The notes below the pieces were generated by a model. That model had not been told where the DNA came from and searched no databases. It saw only the letters and a list, made by a program, of their open reading frames with translations. A stretch of DNA of 64,000 nt, taken from Agrobacterium arsenijevicii. Its GTDB lineage: Bacteria; Pseudomonadota; Alphaproteobacteria; Rhizobiales; Rhizobiaceae. Below, piece after piece: positions 36,937-44,387 of this stretch. A program made the translations under genes and the position numbers. Numbering within the stretch: position 1 is the first letter of the stretch; every line of letters starts with the position of its first letter. Location of the stretch: positions 310,001 through 374,000 of the forward strand of contig JWIT01000007.1 in NCBI GenBank assembly GCA_000949895.1, given 5' to 3'.

Positions 36937-37263
36937 TCAGACAGAGCGTCCGCCCCTCACCCACCTTTGCATCGCCTCAATAATAACATCTGAAATCCAC
37001 ATCGCACTCGCACCAGTCAAAAAGGCTGCGGCATTCATCGTGGCAATAGGATCTTCCGGCAGTGGCCAATTGATGCTGTAAAGGTAATGCAGCAAAGGCG
37101 TTGTGAGATACGCCGCCGCCAAAGCCCCACACACGGGCGAAGCCAGCATTTCGCGCCATGTGTACCTTTGCCTCGACAGCGCGCGCAGGAGGCCGCCAGC
37201 AAGGCCAGCAATAAGCACGCCGAGTTTGATGCCGATGGCGTCGAGCAGATCGGTTAAGTTCAT
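36937..37263 (-). CDS. phage membrane protein, holin candidate
   Basis: A 108-residue protein with two or three membrane segments (IGIKLGVLIAGLAGGLLRAL, MLASPVCGALAAAYLTTPLL, AAAFLTGASAMWISDVIIEA). The position, last in the lysis cassette after endolysin, fits a holin or antiholin. It ends with a positively charged tail WVRGGRSV. The assignment is by topology and context. Confidence 0.6.
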   Translation of the reverse strand: MNLTDLLDAIGIKLGVLIAGLAGGLLRALSRQRYTWREMLASPVCGALAAAYLTTPLLHYLYSINWPLPEDPIATMNAAAFLTGASAMWISDVIIEAMQRWVRGGRSV

Positions 37264-37325
37264 GGGTTCGCCCTTGCTATGCGATCAGTAAGAAGCCCCC
37301 GGCCGGAACCGAGGGCGAAATGCCG

Positions 37326-37499
37326 TTACTTCACTTCCTTCTTGTTCCAGGCGATCCACCAGATGACGGACGCCACGGAGATGACGCCGCCGGTCAGAGT
37401 GACAGCCATTTCTTCGGTCAGGACGCCCTTGCTGATGAGGACGCCAGAGCCGAATTGCAGGAGGATGCGCAAAAGCTGCTGTGCAGTGTTCCAGTCCAT
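37326..37499 (-). CDS. small holin of the Pam3-gp28 type
   Basis: A 57-residue protein: MDWNTAQQLLRILLQFGSGVLISKGVLTEEMAVTLTGG then a membrane segment (VISVASVIWWIAW) and a charged end NKKEVK. Two hydrophobic segments and this sequence pattern match proteins annotated as Pam3-gp28 family putative phage holin. It starts two bases before the stop of the lipoprotein gene upstream, so it belongs to the lysis operon. Confidence 0.65.
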   Translation of the reverse strand: MDWNTAQQLLRILLQFGSGVLISKGVLTEEMAVTLTGGVISVASVIWWIAWNKKEVK

Positions 37500-37501
37500 T
37501 T

Positions 37502-37828
37502 TCAGTTCTCCACTTTCTTGGCTTCTGATACGGCGAGAGTGATTGTAAGATAGGCGCTGGAGGCAGCCACCAGCGTGGAAGCGAGCGTTGCCGTCTCTTT
37601 GTTCGCGCAAAGCTGCTGAAGGCTCTGGTAGGCGGCCTGTGCAGCGGCTGCGGTCTTTGGCTTGAGTTTTTCGGCCACGATGAATGGCTGAAGAACAGCG
37701 AAGGCCGTGTCGCCGGCCGAGCAGACCTGCGGCAGGCTGTCGCGAATTCCGGTGTCGATGGAACCGGTGGTGGCTGAGCAAGAGGCAAGCGAAAGCGCCG
37801 CCAATGCGATAATCGCAAAGCGTTTCAT
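37502..37828 (-). CDS. phage lipoprotein in lysis cassette
   Basis: A 108-residue lipoprotein with a signal peptide and lipobox LASC (Cys at 17), then an Ala-rich helical body (KPKTAAAAQAAYQSLQQLCANKETATLAS...). In other phages small lipoproteins next to the endolysin are outer-membrane spanins; this one lacks the Pro-rich stretch of classical Rz1, so that role is possible but unproven. Confidence 0.6.
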   Translation of the reverse strand: MKRFAIIALAALSLASCSATTGSIDTGIRDSLPQVCSAGDTAFAVLQPFIVAEKLKPKTAAAAQAAYQSLQQLCANKETATLASTLVAASSAYLTITLAVSEAKKVEN

Positions 37829-37851
37829 GATCGTTCCTTTGATGGAGAGGT

Positions 37852-38559
37852 TCAGAGTTTCGCGAGGACTTCCGCGCGCAGTTTATCGCCGCAGGCGCGA
37901 GCGCCTTTTACGGACAGGTCGAAGGCTAGGACGGTGTAATCCCACTTGCCTTTTTGAGTGATGCCGAGATTGTGCTGCACCTCGGCATGGGAAAGGATGG
38001 TGCGATCCGTGACCTTGATCCCGTATTTTCGGCAAAGCTCCGCGACGACGGATGTGAGCCGGTCCCATTGCGCTTTCGTCATCGGATATTTGCCTGGCAT
38101 GAACGGAGCCTCGACAGACCCGCCCATGCAGCAGAGCGACACGCCGATGGAGCCGCTGTTGCAGTTCAGGGTGTGGGCCGCATAGCCCTTCTTCGCCGGC
38201 GCTTCGTTCAGCTTGATCGAGGGAATGCCGCGCACAGGTGTGCCGTCAGCCTCGATCAGGATGTGATAGTGCTGCCGGTCGAACTCGGTTGCCTTATGCG
38301 TGCCGGCCGTCCAGTGGCAAATGATGCGATCCATCTTGGCCGAGGGCATCCAGTCGGCAGGGACAACGGTATCCACCTTCTCTCCGGCCTTGACTGGCGG
38401 TGACGTCGGCTTGTTGCCGCCTCGCAGCGTCACCAGTTCGTCAAGCGCGCCATTGATCGCAGTCAGCGTCTCGCCGCCGGCGTCTCCATCCGCACCAAAC
38501 CGGGGCAGCGGAAAGCCGAGCGAGAGCAAGCGCTGCTGTACTTCGCGTACAGTCGCCAT
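37852..38559 (-). CDS. endolysin, N-acetylmuramoyl-L-alanine amidase
   Basis: A 235-residue amidase_2 (PGRP-type) enzyme that cleaves the bond between muramic acid and L-Ala to lyse the cell. The N-terminal 50 residues look like a peptidoglycan-binding repeat (VQQRLLSLGFPLPRFGADGDAGGETLTAI). The zinc site includes H82 in ICHWTAG and the later SHAEVQ histidine; the substrate region NCNSGSIGVSLCCMGG lies between. It lacks a signal peptide and therefore needs the holins downstream. Confidence 0.88.
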   Translation of the reverse strand: MATVREVQQRLLSLGFPLPRFGADGDAGGETLTAINGALDELVTLRGGNKPTSPPVKAGEKVDTVVPADWMPSAKMDRIICHWTAGTHKATEFDRQHYHILIEADGTPVRGIPSIKLNEAPAKKGYAAHTLNCNSGSIGVSLCCMGGSVEAPFMPGKYPMTKAQWDRLTSVVAELCRKYGIKVTDRTILSHAEVQHNLGITQKGKWDYTVLAFDLSVKGARACGDKLRAEVLAKL

Positions 38560-38613
38560 GGTTTTCTCCTGATTGTGATTTTAGATGGGTTGCAACCTGT
38601 CGGCGGCAGCAAT

Positions 38614-38652
38614 AAGAAAACCCGCCGCACGTCCCCTGAAACAGGCTGCGGC
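38614..38652 (-). terminator. minus-strand terminator upstream of endolysin
   Basis: GCCGCA/TGCGGC with an inner CCTG/CAGG stem is followed by GGGTTTTCTT on the minus strand. It would stop transcripts coming from the right before the lysis genes unless antitermination occurs. Confidence 0.7.
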
Positions 38653-38654
38653 AG

Positions 38655-38694
38655 GAGGCCTCGTCGCTTACGAGGAGCGACGGGCCTCTTTTTT
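38655..38694 (+). terminator. plus-strand terminator left of the cargo block
   Basis: GAGGCC/GGCCTC extended by CGTCGC/GCGACG, with a nine-base loop and a run of six T on the plus strand. It faces the cargo block and blocks plus-strand transcription entering from the lysis side. Confidence 0.8.
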
Positions 38695-39051
38695 CATGTC
38701 CTGATTGTGGGTGAATTTTAGAATTGTTGGCGCGGGCCAGCGGGGTTAACCTTGAACCGTCGCGTCTTTTCAACCGGTAGCGGCAGAGATGGCCCCGAAG
38801 TAGCCATTCTCGAAATTAAGTAATTGCCATAGGTGTCTCAAGCCCGTTGCGGTATTGATGCCCATTACCTTCCTTGGTGTCATAGACGGGCCGCGACACT
38901 GCGACGACACATCTCCCGGATGCGATCTTCGACTTGCAATTTAACAACTAAAAGACGAGAACAGCTTGACATAAGCGCCGCCTAACTACATCGGGGGATA
39001 GCTATTTACCATGCAGGACGGGCACCTGTTGACATAGAAGCGAGGAAGTTA
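38695..39051. other. AT-rich gap upstream of the cargo genes
   Basis: No convincing gene. TTGACA occurs at 38966-38971 and again at 39032-39037, but neither has a good -10 element at the right distance. The composition differs from neighbouring phage DNA, in keeping with an acquired cargo block and its regulatory region. Confidence 0.5.
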
Positions 39052-39276
39052 ATGCACTACGTAGTACCGATGGCCTTTGCTCTCTTTGGAGTTTCATACA
39101 TCCTTCCTATAAAAGAGGTAACCGGTTTACTGTTCCTGGCGGCTGCCGTTGCGGCGTATTTTATCATGCGCCCAGAGAAAAACGATGACGATGACGATGA
39201 CATTGGCGATGAGAATTCAGAGACACTGGTGCCAGATGACGAACAAAACTCGCCAACAGGCGAATGGCCATACTAA
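39052..39276 (+). CDS. small acidic membrane protein, cargo block
   Basis: A 74-residue protein with two membrane segments (VVPMAFALFGVSYILPI and VTGLLFLAAAVAAYFIM) and a very acidic cytosolic or periplasmic tail containing six consecutive Asp. It overlaps the glycosyltransferase gene by 13 bases. Small membrane proteins next to phage glycosyltransferases can be lipid-carrier flippases (GtrA-like), but this one is shorter than GtrA; the role is unproven. Confidence 0.65.
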   Translation: MHYVVPMAFALFGVSYILPIKEVTGLLFLAAAVAAYFIMRPEKNDDDDDDIGDENSETLVPDDEQNSPTGEWPY

Positions 39277-41279
39277 AGCTGGAGGGATGTAACTTGAATA
39301 CCGTCGCAATTTCGCATCAGGAACCTGGACTGGCATCCGTCAAAATTCCGAACTACATTTTCCTCTCCCACCATCCGAGAGATAAAAAATCATCGCCGTG
39401 TGCTTCAATTTATCAAGCTTTTATAGGTGATGATCGGATAGGCGATCTTGCCGGCTATTGCCATGTCGAATTGGAGACGACAGCGTTCAAAAAACGACTG
39501 ATCGATCAAATCGGGAAAATAGAAAATCCTCATTTTCTATTCAACGGGTTTCAGTCACTTCTCCTCCCTAGCAGTATAGTCGCTCTAGATATTGCTCTAT
39601 CGATGGCAATACCTGTTACCATATATTGGCACGAGACCGCGTGGAACCTCCGTTTCTTGGCTCAACGAGAAAAAGTGAATTTTCAAAGAGCACGCGGATT
39701 ACTGCAATGCCTCAACGTGATGAATTGGGTGCCTACTTCACAGTGCCTTCACTCCGTCGCAACAATGTTTGGCTTTCCCCTTGATCAGTTCCGCGTCGTC
39801 TACGAGGTAGTCGATACGAAGGCTTATAAGGTCAGCGAAAACCGAAAAAGAAAGAGCGAAGATGATGTGATAGTTATCGCTGGCGCCGGCGTGCCAGACG
39901 AGCGAAAAGGCATAGATATATTCTCTTATATCGCTCACGCGGTTCGCCAAATGACGCAGCGACCCGTAGAATTCAGGTGGTATGCAGCGACGCCAACAAG
40001 AAAAAGCAATGACAATGTACCCTATCCGAAAGCTGTCAAATGGATGGGACACAGCACAGATTTCCAAGCTGCGCTAGAAGAAGTAGATATTTTCATCCTA
40101 ACATCCCGCGACGATCCAAGCCCTCTTGTTGTATTTGAGGCGCTAGCTACGGGGCACCCGGCATATGCATTCGCCACCACAGGCTTCAACGAAATGCTCC
40201 CCAAAGATTTTGTTGCTTTGGACCCCGATGATATGTGCAGAAAACTAGTAACGCATATCGAGACATTCCAAGCGGACCCTGACCGATATCGATCAATCGC
40301 GGAGGAATTCAGCGTTGAGAGGTTTAAAGATAGGGCATTCCGTAAAACTCATAGCATCGAATTCAATCTACCAGTTCTCGATGAAGAGATCGTTGACCTG
40401 TTTGATGATTCCCAATCTGAAATTTTGGACGAAAAGATTGCAAAGCTAGAGCGAACTCGCCATTCGCTCATCCGTCTTCTTCGAACTATCGAGCGAAACC
40501 GAATCAACATCGAAGGAAAATCCAGAAAAGTTGATTTCCTGACAAAAGAACGGGACGCCTTGAAAGGGATTGCCTCCCGCTTGGCTACCGACATTCGGAT
40601 GGAACACTATCGCGAAAGTCGAAGAAAGGCGAAAGCGGCGAGACCTAAAAAGGGTATCATTCCGTTCTTCAAGGAAACATCTCCGCTTCGGGTCCTGGTA
40701 CTTGGCAACGCGCCTTCAGTGCTTGAGCGTGAACTAGGTGCAGAAATAGACAAGTTCGATGTCGTCATTAGAGTGAATAATTTCCGCATCAGGGGGTTCG
40801 AGAAGCATATAGGGTCCAAAACGACCTATGCTTTAATTTCTCCGGCATGCATGGAAAGCGACGACTTGAAGTCGCTTGATCCAAGAAATGTATTTGTGCT
40901 CGGCGCAAATTTGCGCAACGACTACGAAAAAATCAAAACGCGACTAACAGACGAAAAAAGGGGTTGCCACGTTGTGCCGCCTGCAGAAAACGTCTTGAAC
41001 CCCGCACTATATGTCGACGCTCTCCGAGTTGACATGAACTTCGACCTTTCCGAAACCCAATGGCCATCAACAGGCATTGTAGCAGTTCAGTGGGCTCGTG
41101 ATATGCATGGAAAAGCAGCATCGATTTACGTGCATGGTTTTGATTTTTACTCAGACAATCGATCTACATTGACACGTTATTTCAATGTTACGACGAAATC
41201 AGATGGGAAGCACGACTTCGATCGCGAAAAACAATTCATGGCCTCTCTTTTGAACAAGGGGGCCATAAAGAAACTATAG
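39264..41279 (+). CDS. two-domain glycosyltransferase, GT4-like plus GT29 (sialyltransferase-like)
   Basis: A 671-residue protein. The N-terminal half (to about residue 350) is a GT-B glycosyltransferase: VIVIAGAGVPDERKGIDIF, ALEEVDIFILTSRDDPSPLVVFEALATG. A coiled-coil/basic linker follows (about 380-465), and residues 474-671 carry GT29 sialylmotif-like sequences: VLVLGNAPSVLERELG...FDVVIRVNNF...HIGSKTTY (L motif) and WPSTGIVAVQWARD...SIYVHGFDFY (S motif). Such enzymes decorate cell-surface polysaccharide. ATG 39264 overlaps the upstream gene; TTG 39294 behind GGAGGG is the alternative start. The gene is markedly AT-rich compared with the phage. Confidence 0.8.
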   Translation: MAILKLEGCNLNTVAISHQEPGLASVKIPNYIFLSHHPRDKKSSPCASIYQAFIGDDRIGDLAGYCHVELETTAFKKRLIDQIGKIENPHFLFNGFQSLLLPSSIVALDIALSMAIPVTIYWHETAWNLRFLAQREKVNFQRARGLLQCLNVMNWVPTSQCLHSVATMFGFPLDQFRVVYEVVDTKAYKVSENRKRKSEDDVIVIAGAGVPDERKGIDIFSYIAHAVRQMTQRPVEFRWYAATPTRKSNDNVPYPKAVKWMGHSTDFQAALEEVDIFILTSRDDPSPLVVFEALATGHPAYAFATTGFNEMLPKDFVALDPDDMCRKLVTHIETFQADPDRYRSIAEEFSVERFKDRAFRKTHSIEFNLPVLDEEIVDLFDDSQSEILDEKIAKLERTRHSLIRLLRTIERNRINIEGKSRKVDFLTKERDALKGIASRLATDIRMEHYRESRRKAKAARPKKGIIPFFKETSPLRVLVLGNAPSVLERELGAEIDKFDVVIRVNNFRIRGFEKHIGSKTTYALISPACMESDDLKSLDPRNVFVLGANLRNDYEKIKTRLTDEKRGCHVVPPAENVLNPALYVDALRVDMNFDLSETQWPSTGIVAVQWARDMHGKAASIYVHGFDFYSDNRSTLTRYFNVTTKSDGKHDFDREKQFMASLLNKGAIKKL

Positions 41280-41298
41280 CGTGGACCGCATGTTTATA

Positions 41299-41331
41299 AA
41301 TGGTGGTGCCTTCCTTTTGGGTGCCACCATT
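41299..41331. terminator. hairpin between glycosyltransferase and tail genes
   Basis: AATGGTGG/CCACCATT with a further GCC/GGG pairing. TTTTAG follows after AGGA on the plus strand. It separates the cargo from the convergent tail operon. Confidence 0.7.
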
Positions 41332-41337
41332 AGGATT

Positions 41338-41526
41338 TTAGTTTGGCAGAAAGTCGAGTATGGCGTCTCGAAGTTCCTCAAGTTGCGTGGCATGAATTGT
41401 CAAAACCGCCTCGCCGGCAACATCGTCCATCGCACAAATTGCTCCAACAAATGTGATTTGAACCTGTCCCGATGCACTGAGGTGGATGCCCACCGTCGGC
41501 TCCGGATGAATAATTTCTTCTTCCAT
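41338..41526 (-). CDS. 62-residue protein downstream of the tail fibre
   Basis: A short gene on the tail strand, starting 13 bases after the fibre stop with AGAGG ahead of ATG 41526. The acidic protein starts MEEEIIHPEPTVGIHLS and contains an aliphatic beta-type core (QVQITFVGAI...AVLTIHATQLEELRDAILDFLPN). It could be a fibre-assembly helper, an inference from position only. Confidence 0.65.
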   Translation of the reverse strand: MEEEIIHPEPTVGIHLSASGQVQITFVGAICAMDDVAGEAVLTIHATQLEELRDAILDFLPN

Positions 41527-41539
41527 TTTTCGAATCCTC

Positions 41540-44320
41540 TTACGATTGCGATCCCGTGACCACCCATCCAGTGGCCCCCGAACCCGATGTCTTAGAATAT
41601 TTGATGCCAGTAGCGTGATTGACGTACTCTGACCCGATAGCCGCCGCGACAACTCCCTCGGGAGAACCGTTACCAACCGCGATGATACATCTTCCCATGC
41701 GAATACATTGAAGTGAGGCAACATCGCCAAGGTTGTTGTACTTACTTCCTGCGGCCCACAGATCGGCGGCAGTCGTTACAGATACCTCCGGGCTCACGCC
41801 CGGAAGATGGTTGTCGGCTACGATCCAATTCTGAATTCCAGAATTCACGAGGACACGGTTCACGCCATCGCCCAATATTTTGGCTCCGCGAACAATCGCA
41901 CCCGGCGCCCCGATTTGGATTCCGACTGCCGTGCCGGGGTTATAGAAACCGCCGTCAAATACCCAATCTGCTCCGCCTATGAGAGCAATGCGCGAGGCAC
42001 TGGACAAAAGTCTATTTTTAGGCGTGAATGTGTAGCCTGTTCCCGTGCCGCCAATAATTGTGCTACTGTCGCAAGACCTGACCAGCAGATCCATGACCCC
42101 ATCGACACCCAGAAGCGTTACAGCTCTCCCGTTTGTAGTGGCCGTATTGGAGTGATCGAATTTGGCGGTGATTTGGTTCCGAGTGCCGGCATCGGAAATG
42201 CTGTATCCGTCAGCACCAGTTCCCACGGCATCCCCTGCATCGATCTCGATCACATTGTCTTCGCTCGCCGCAATAGTTGCGACAAAGTTGCGCTCGGTGT
42301 TGCCAGCTTGCCCGATGCGGATCGTGTTTTTCTTGGCATAGACCCCTAGCACGACATGTCTCCCGGCCCCGACGCAGTCACCAGCGCGTTGGATTTCTAT
42401 CGTGTTCCCCACGGCGCGCTGAACAACGACATAGTTGTATCCGCTATAATCGATGCCCGCACATCTGATTAGGCCGCCACTTAAATCCTGGCCGAAAATA
42501 TCATTTGTCGCAGATACGCCGCCATCAAGAGAATAGTCCAACCCTGGCGCCTGCCCTTCAAGCGACAATGCCGAATGCGTCGATCCTGGCTCAGTCGATG
42601 CATCCTCAATTACATCAATATCGACTAAAAAGTTCTTGACCCAGTATTGCGCCGTGAACGCTTTTCGACCGATGTTTCTGGCTGACTTAATCGAAACGTA
42701 GAAATCTTTCGCAAAACTAGCCCCGACACCATTGTTGTTGGTCGCATCAATAGCATCAATCTGCGCATTAATGATGCTGCAGCCCCGGTTCCATTCCGCC
42801 GGTTCACCGCTTGCTGTCGTAGGCGGCTGCCCCCTGATCCCCAGCACTTGGCCCATGGATGCTCCGCTCGATTTCACCCATGCGCCATCATCAAAGACCA
42901 GACTCTTGCGGCTTTCTCTGAGCACGATGTGTTCGGAGGTCAAATATGTTGACCCCCGCAGCATGCGCACCGTGCCGCCAGCATGGATTGCCGCATGAAT
43001 TGCTATTCCGTCGTCATTAAGTCCATCACCAACTGCATGGAAATGTTGAGGGGTGCACTCAGTCCCTTTAAGATCAACATCCCAACCGAAGTCGTAAGGA
43101 ACGTTTCCCGTTCGTATATAGGAGCCTCGCGCCAACTCGCCGCCGAATACCTTGTCAGATTTTCCGGCGCGGTAGTTGATTACTCCAGACTGTGTCCGAC
43201 CGTCGCCATTAATGAGACGGCCTCCACAGAATACATACCTAACGTTCGCAATCCACTCACGATCAGCGTCGATTAGGTATGCCCCCGGATTCACCAAAGC
43301 ATCAACAACGCCGGTCGTGGCCAGAGCGTAGGCATCTATTGCGTCAAACGCGCTGCTATCATCCGCAACTCCATCTCCCTTGGCTCCGAATTGCCGAGGA
43401 TTGACGCTCGCCTCCGAGATTGCCCACCACGCCCCATCCGCCGTCTGAAACTTCCCACTGTGCACAGGATCATCATCGACCTTGACGTAGAGCGCACCGC
43501 CGCCATCGCCGGCAGCATAATATCCGTTGACGCGAATAGCATTGATGCCAGCCGGGATTTCCAGAGACGGCATACCGACAACGGTTGCGTAGATCGGGAC
43601 GTTGCCCTGTGACACAGCATCGCTGGCGTAGCCGGCGGCGATATCGCGAGCAGCTTCTGATCTGTCTGCTTCATCATGAGAGCGATCAGCTTCCGCATCG
43701 GCGCGGTCAGCGGCCGCAACAGCCTCATCCCGAGCCTCATAGATAAGGCTGGCAATGGCTTCATCGTTCGCGAGACGAAAGGTTGCCCCAGAAATCACAC
43801 CGTAGACAACGGAGCCGCCGGCGAGATTTCGCACGTCTGCGCCGCTATTGGTGATGATCGCCAGCGGAGCGCCGCCGTTAAAGCTGACGGTCGCAGCCTC
43901 GCCGGAGTAATCCTCAGCGATCTGGAGCAGGATCAGAGCGGAGCCGCTGACAGGGATGCTGGTCGTCGCCTGAATTGCGGATGGCGTGCCAGTTCCAACA
44001 TTCGAAGCCAGAATAAAGCTATAGGGCAGATCGCCCGCCCGCACCCAGTTGCCGGAGCCGGACACGCCGACCTTGCGATAGATACCGTTGTTGGCCGCAA
44101 CAGCATCGCCCAGCACCCACGCCATGGCGTTTGCAGGCCGAGCGAGATCCGCATCCATTGCAGCCTTGCTGGAATAGATAAGACCACCATTGGATGTGAA
44201 TGCATCAATAATCTGCTCAATCTGGCGAAAGATCCTGCGAACGTCGGGCTTGTACGGCTGCTGCGGATGGGATGCAGGACCGTCAGCAAAGACAATTTCA
44301 GGGCTGGGATTGAGAGGCAT
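41540..44320 (-). CDS. tail fibre/tailspike with pectate-lyase-like beta helix
   Basis: A 926-residue receptor-binding protein. The N-terminal part (to about 290) is an attachment domain with an Ala-rich coiled-coil tract (AVAAADRADAEADRSHDEADRS, residues about 205-235). Two pectate-lyase_3-type motifs follow, FGAKGDGVADDSSAFDAI and FHAVGDGLNDDGIAIHAAI, the mark of a right-handed parallel beta helix found in polysaccharide-degrading tailspikes. The remainder is Asn/Gly/Thr-rich repeats. ATG 44320 has GGAG six bases upstream; ATG 44332 is possible. Confidence 0.82.
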   Translation of the reverse strand: MPLNPSPEIVFADGPASHPQQPYKPDVRRIFRQIEQIIDAFTSNGGLIYSSKAAMDADLARPANAMAWVLGDAVAANNGIYRKVGVSGSGNWVRAGDLPYSFILASNVGTGTPSAIQATTSIPVSGSALILLQIAEDYSGEAATVSFNGGAPLAIITNSGADVRNLAGGSVVYGVISGATFRLANDEAIASLIYEARDEAVAAADRADAEADRSHDEADRSEAARDIAAGYASDAVSQGNVPIYATVVGMPSLEIPAGINAIRVNGYYAAGDGGGALYVKVDDDPVHSGKFQTADGAWWAISEASVNPRQFGAKGDGVADDSSAFDAIDAYALATTGVVDALVNPGAYLIDADREWIANVRYVFCGGRLINGDGRTQSGVINYRAGKSDKVFGGELARGSYIRTGNVPYDFGWDVDLKGTECTPQHFHAVGDGLNDDGIAIHAAIHAGGTVRMLRGSTYLTSEHIVLRESRKSLVFDDGAWVKSSGASMGQVLGIRGQPPTTASGEPAEWNRGCSIINAQIDAIDATNNNGVGASFAKDFYVSIKSARNIGRKAFTAQYWVKNFLVDIDVIEDASTEPGSTHSALSLEGQAPGLDYSLDGGVSATNDIFGQDLSGGLIRCAGIDYSGYNYVVVQRAVGNTIEIQRAGDCVGAGRHVVLGVYAKKNTIRIGQAGNTERNFVATIAASEDNVIEIDAGDAVGTGADGYSISDAGTRNQITAKFDHSNTATTNGRAVTLLGVDGVMDLLVRSCDSSTIIGGTGTGYTFTPKNRLLSSASRIALIGGADWVFDGGFYNPGTAVGIQIGAPGAIVRGAKILGDGVNRVLVNSGIQNWIVADNHLPGVSPEVSVTTAADLWAAGSKYNNLGDVASLQCIRMGRCIIAVGNGSPEGVVAAAIGSEYVNHATGIKYSKTSGSGATGWVVTGSQS

Positions 44321-44387
44321 GCTTTTCTCCATCAAGGAACGCTCTGGCGCAAGTCCAGAGGCTTGAATTTCAATCTCGTTGTTTCGA

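Noticed and set aside
41807-42349. Plus-strand frame of 180 codons opposite the tail fibre
   Set aside because: It has no start context or motifs and overlaps the beta-helix repeats of the fibre gene on the other strand.
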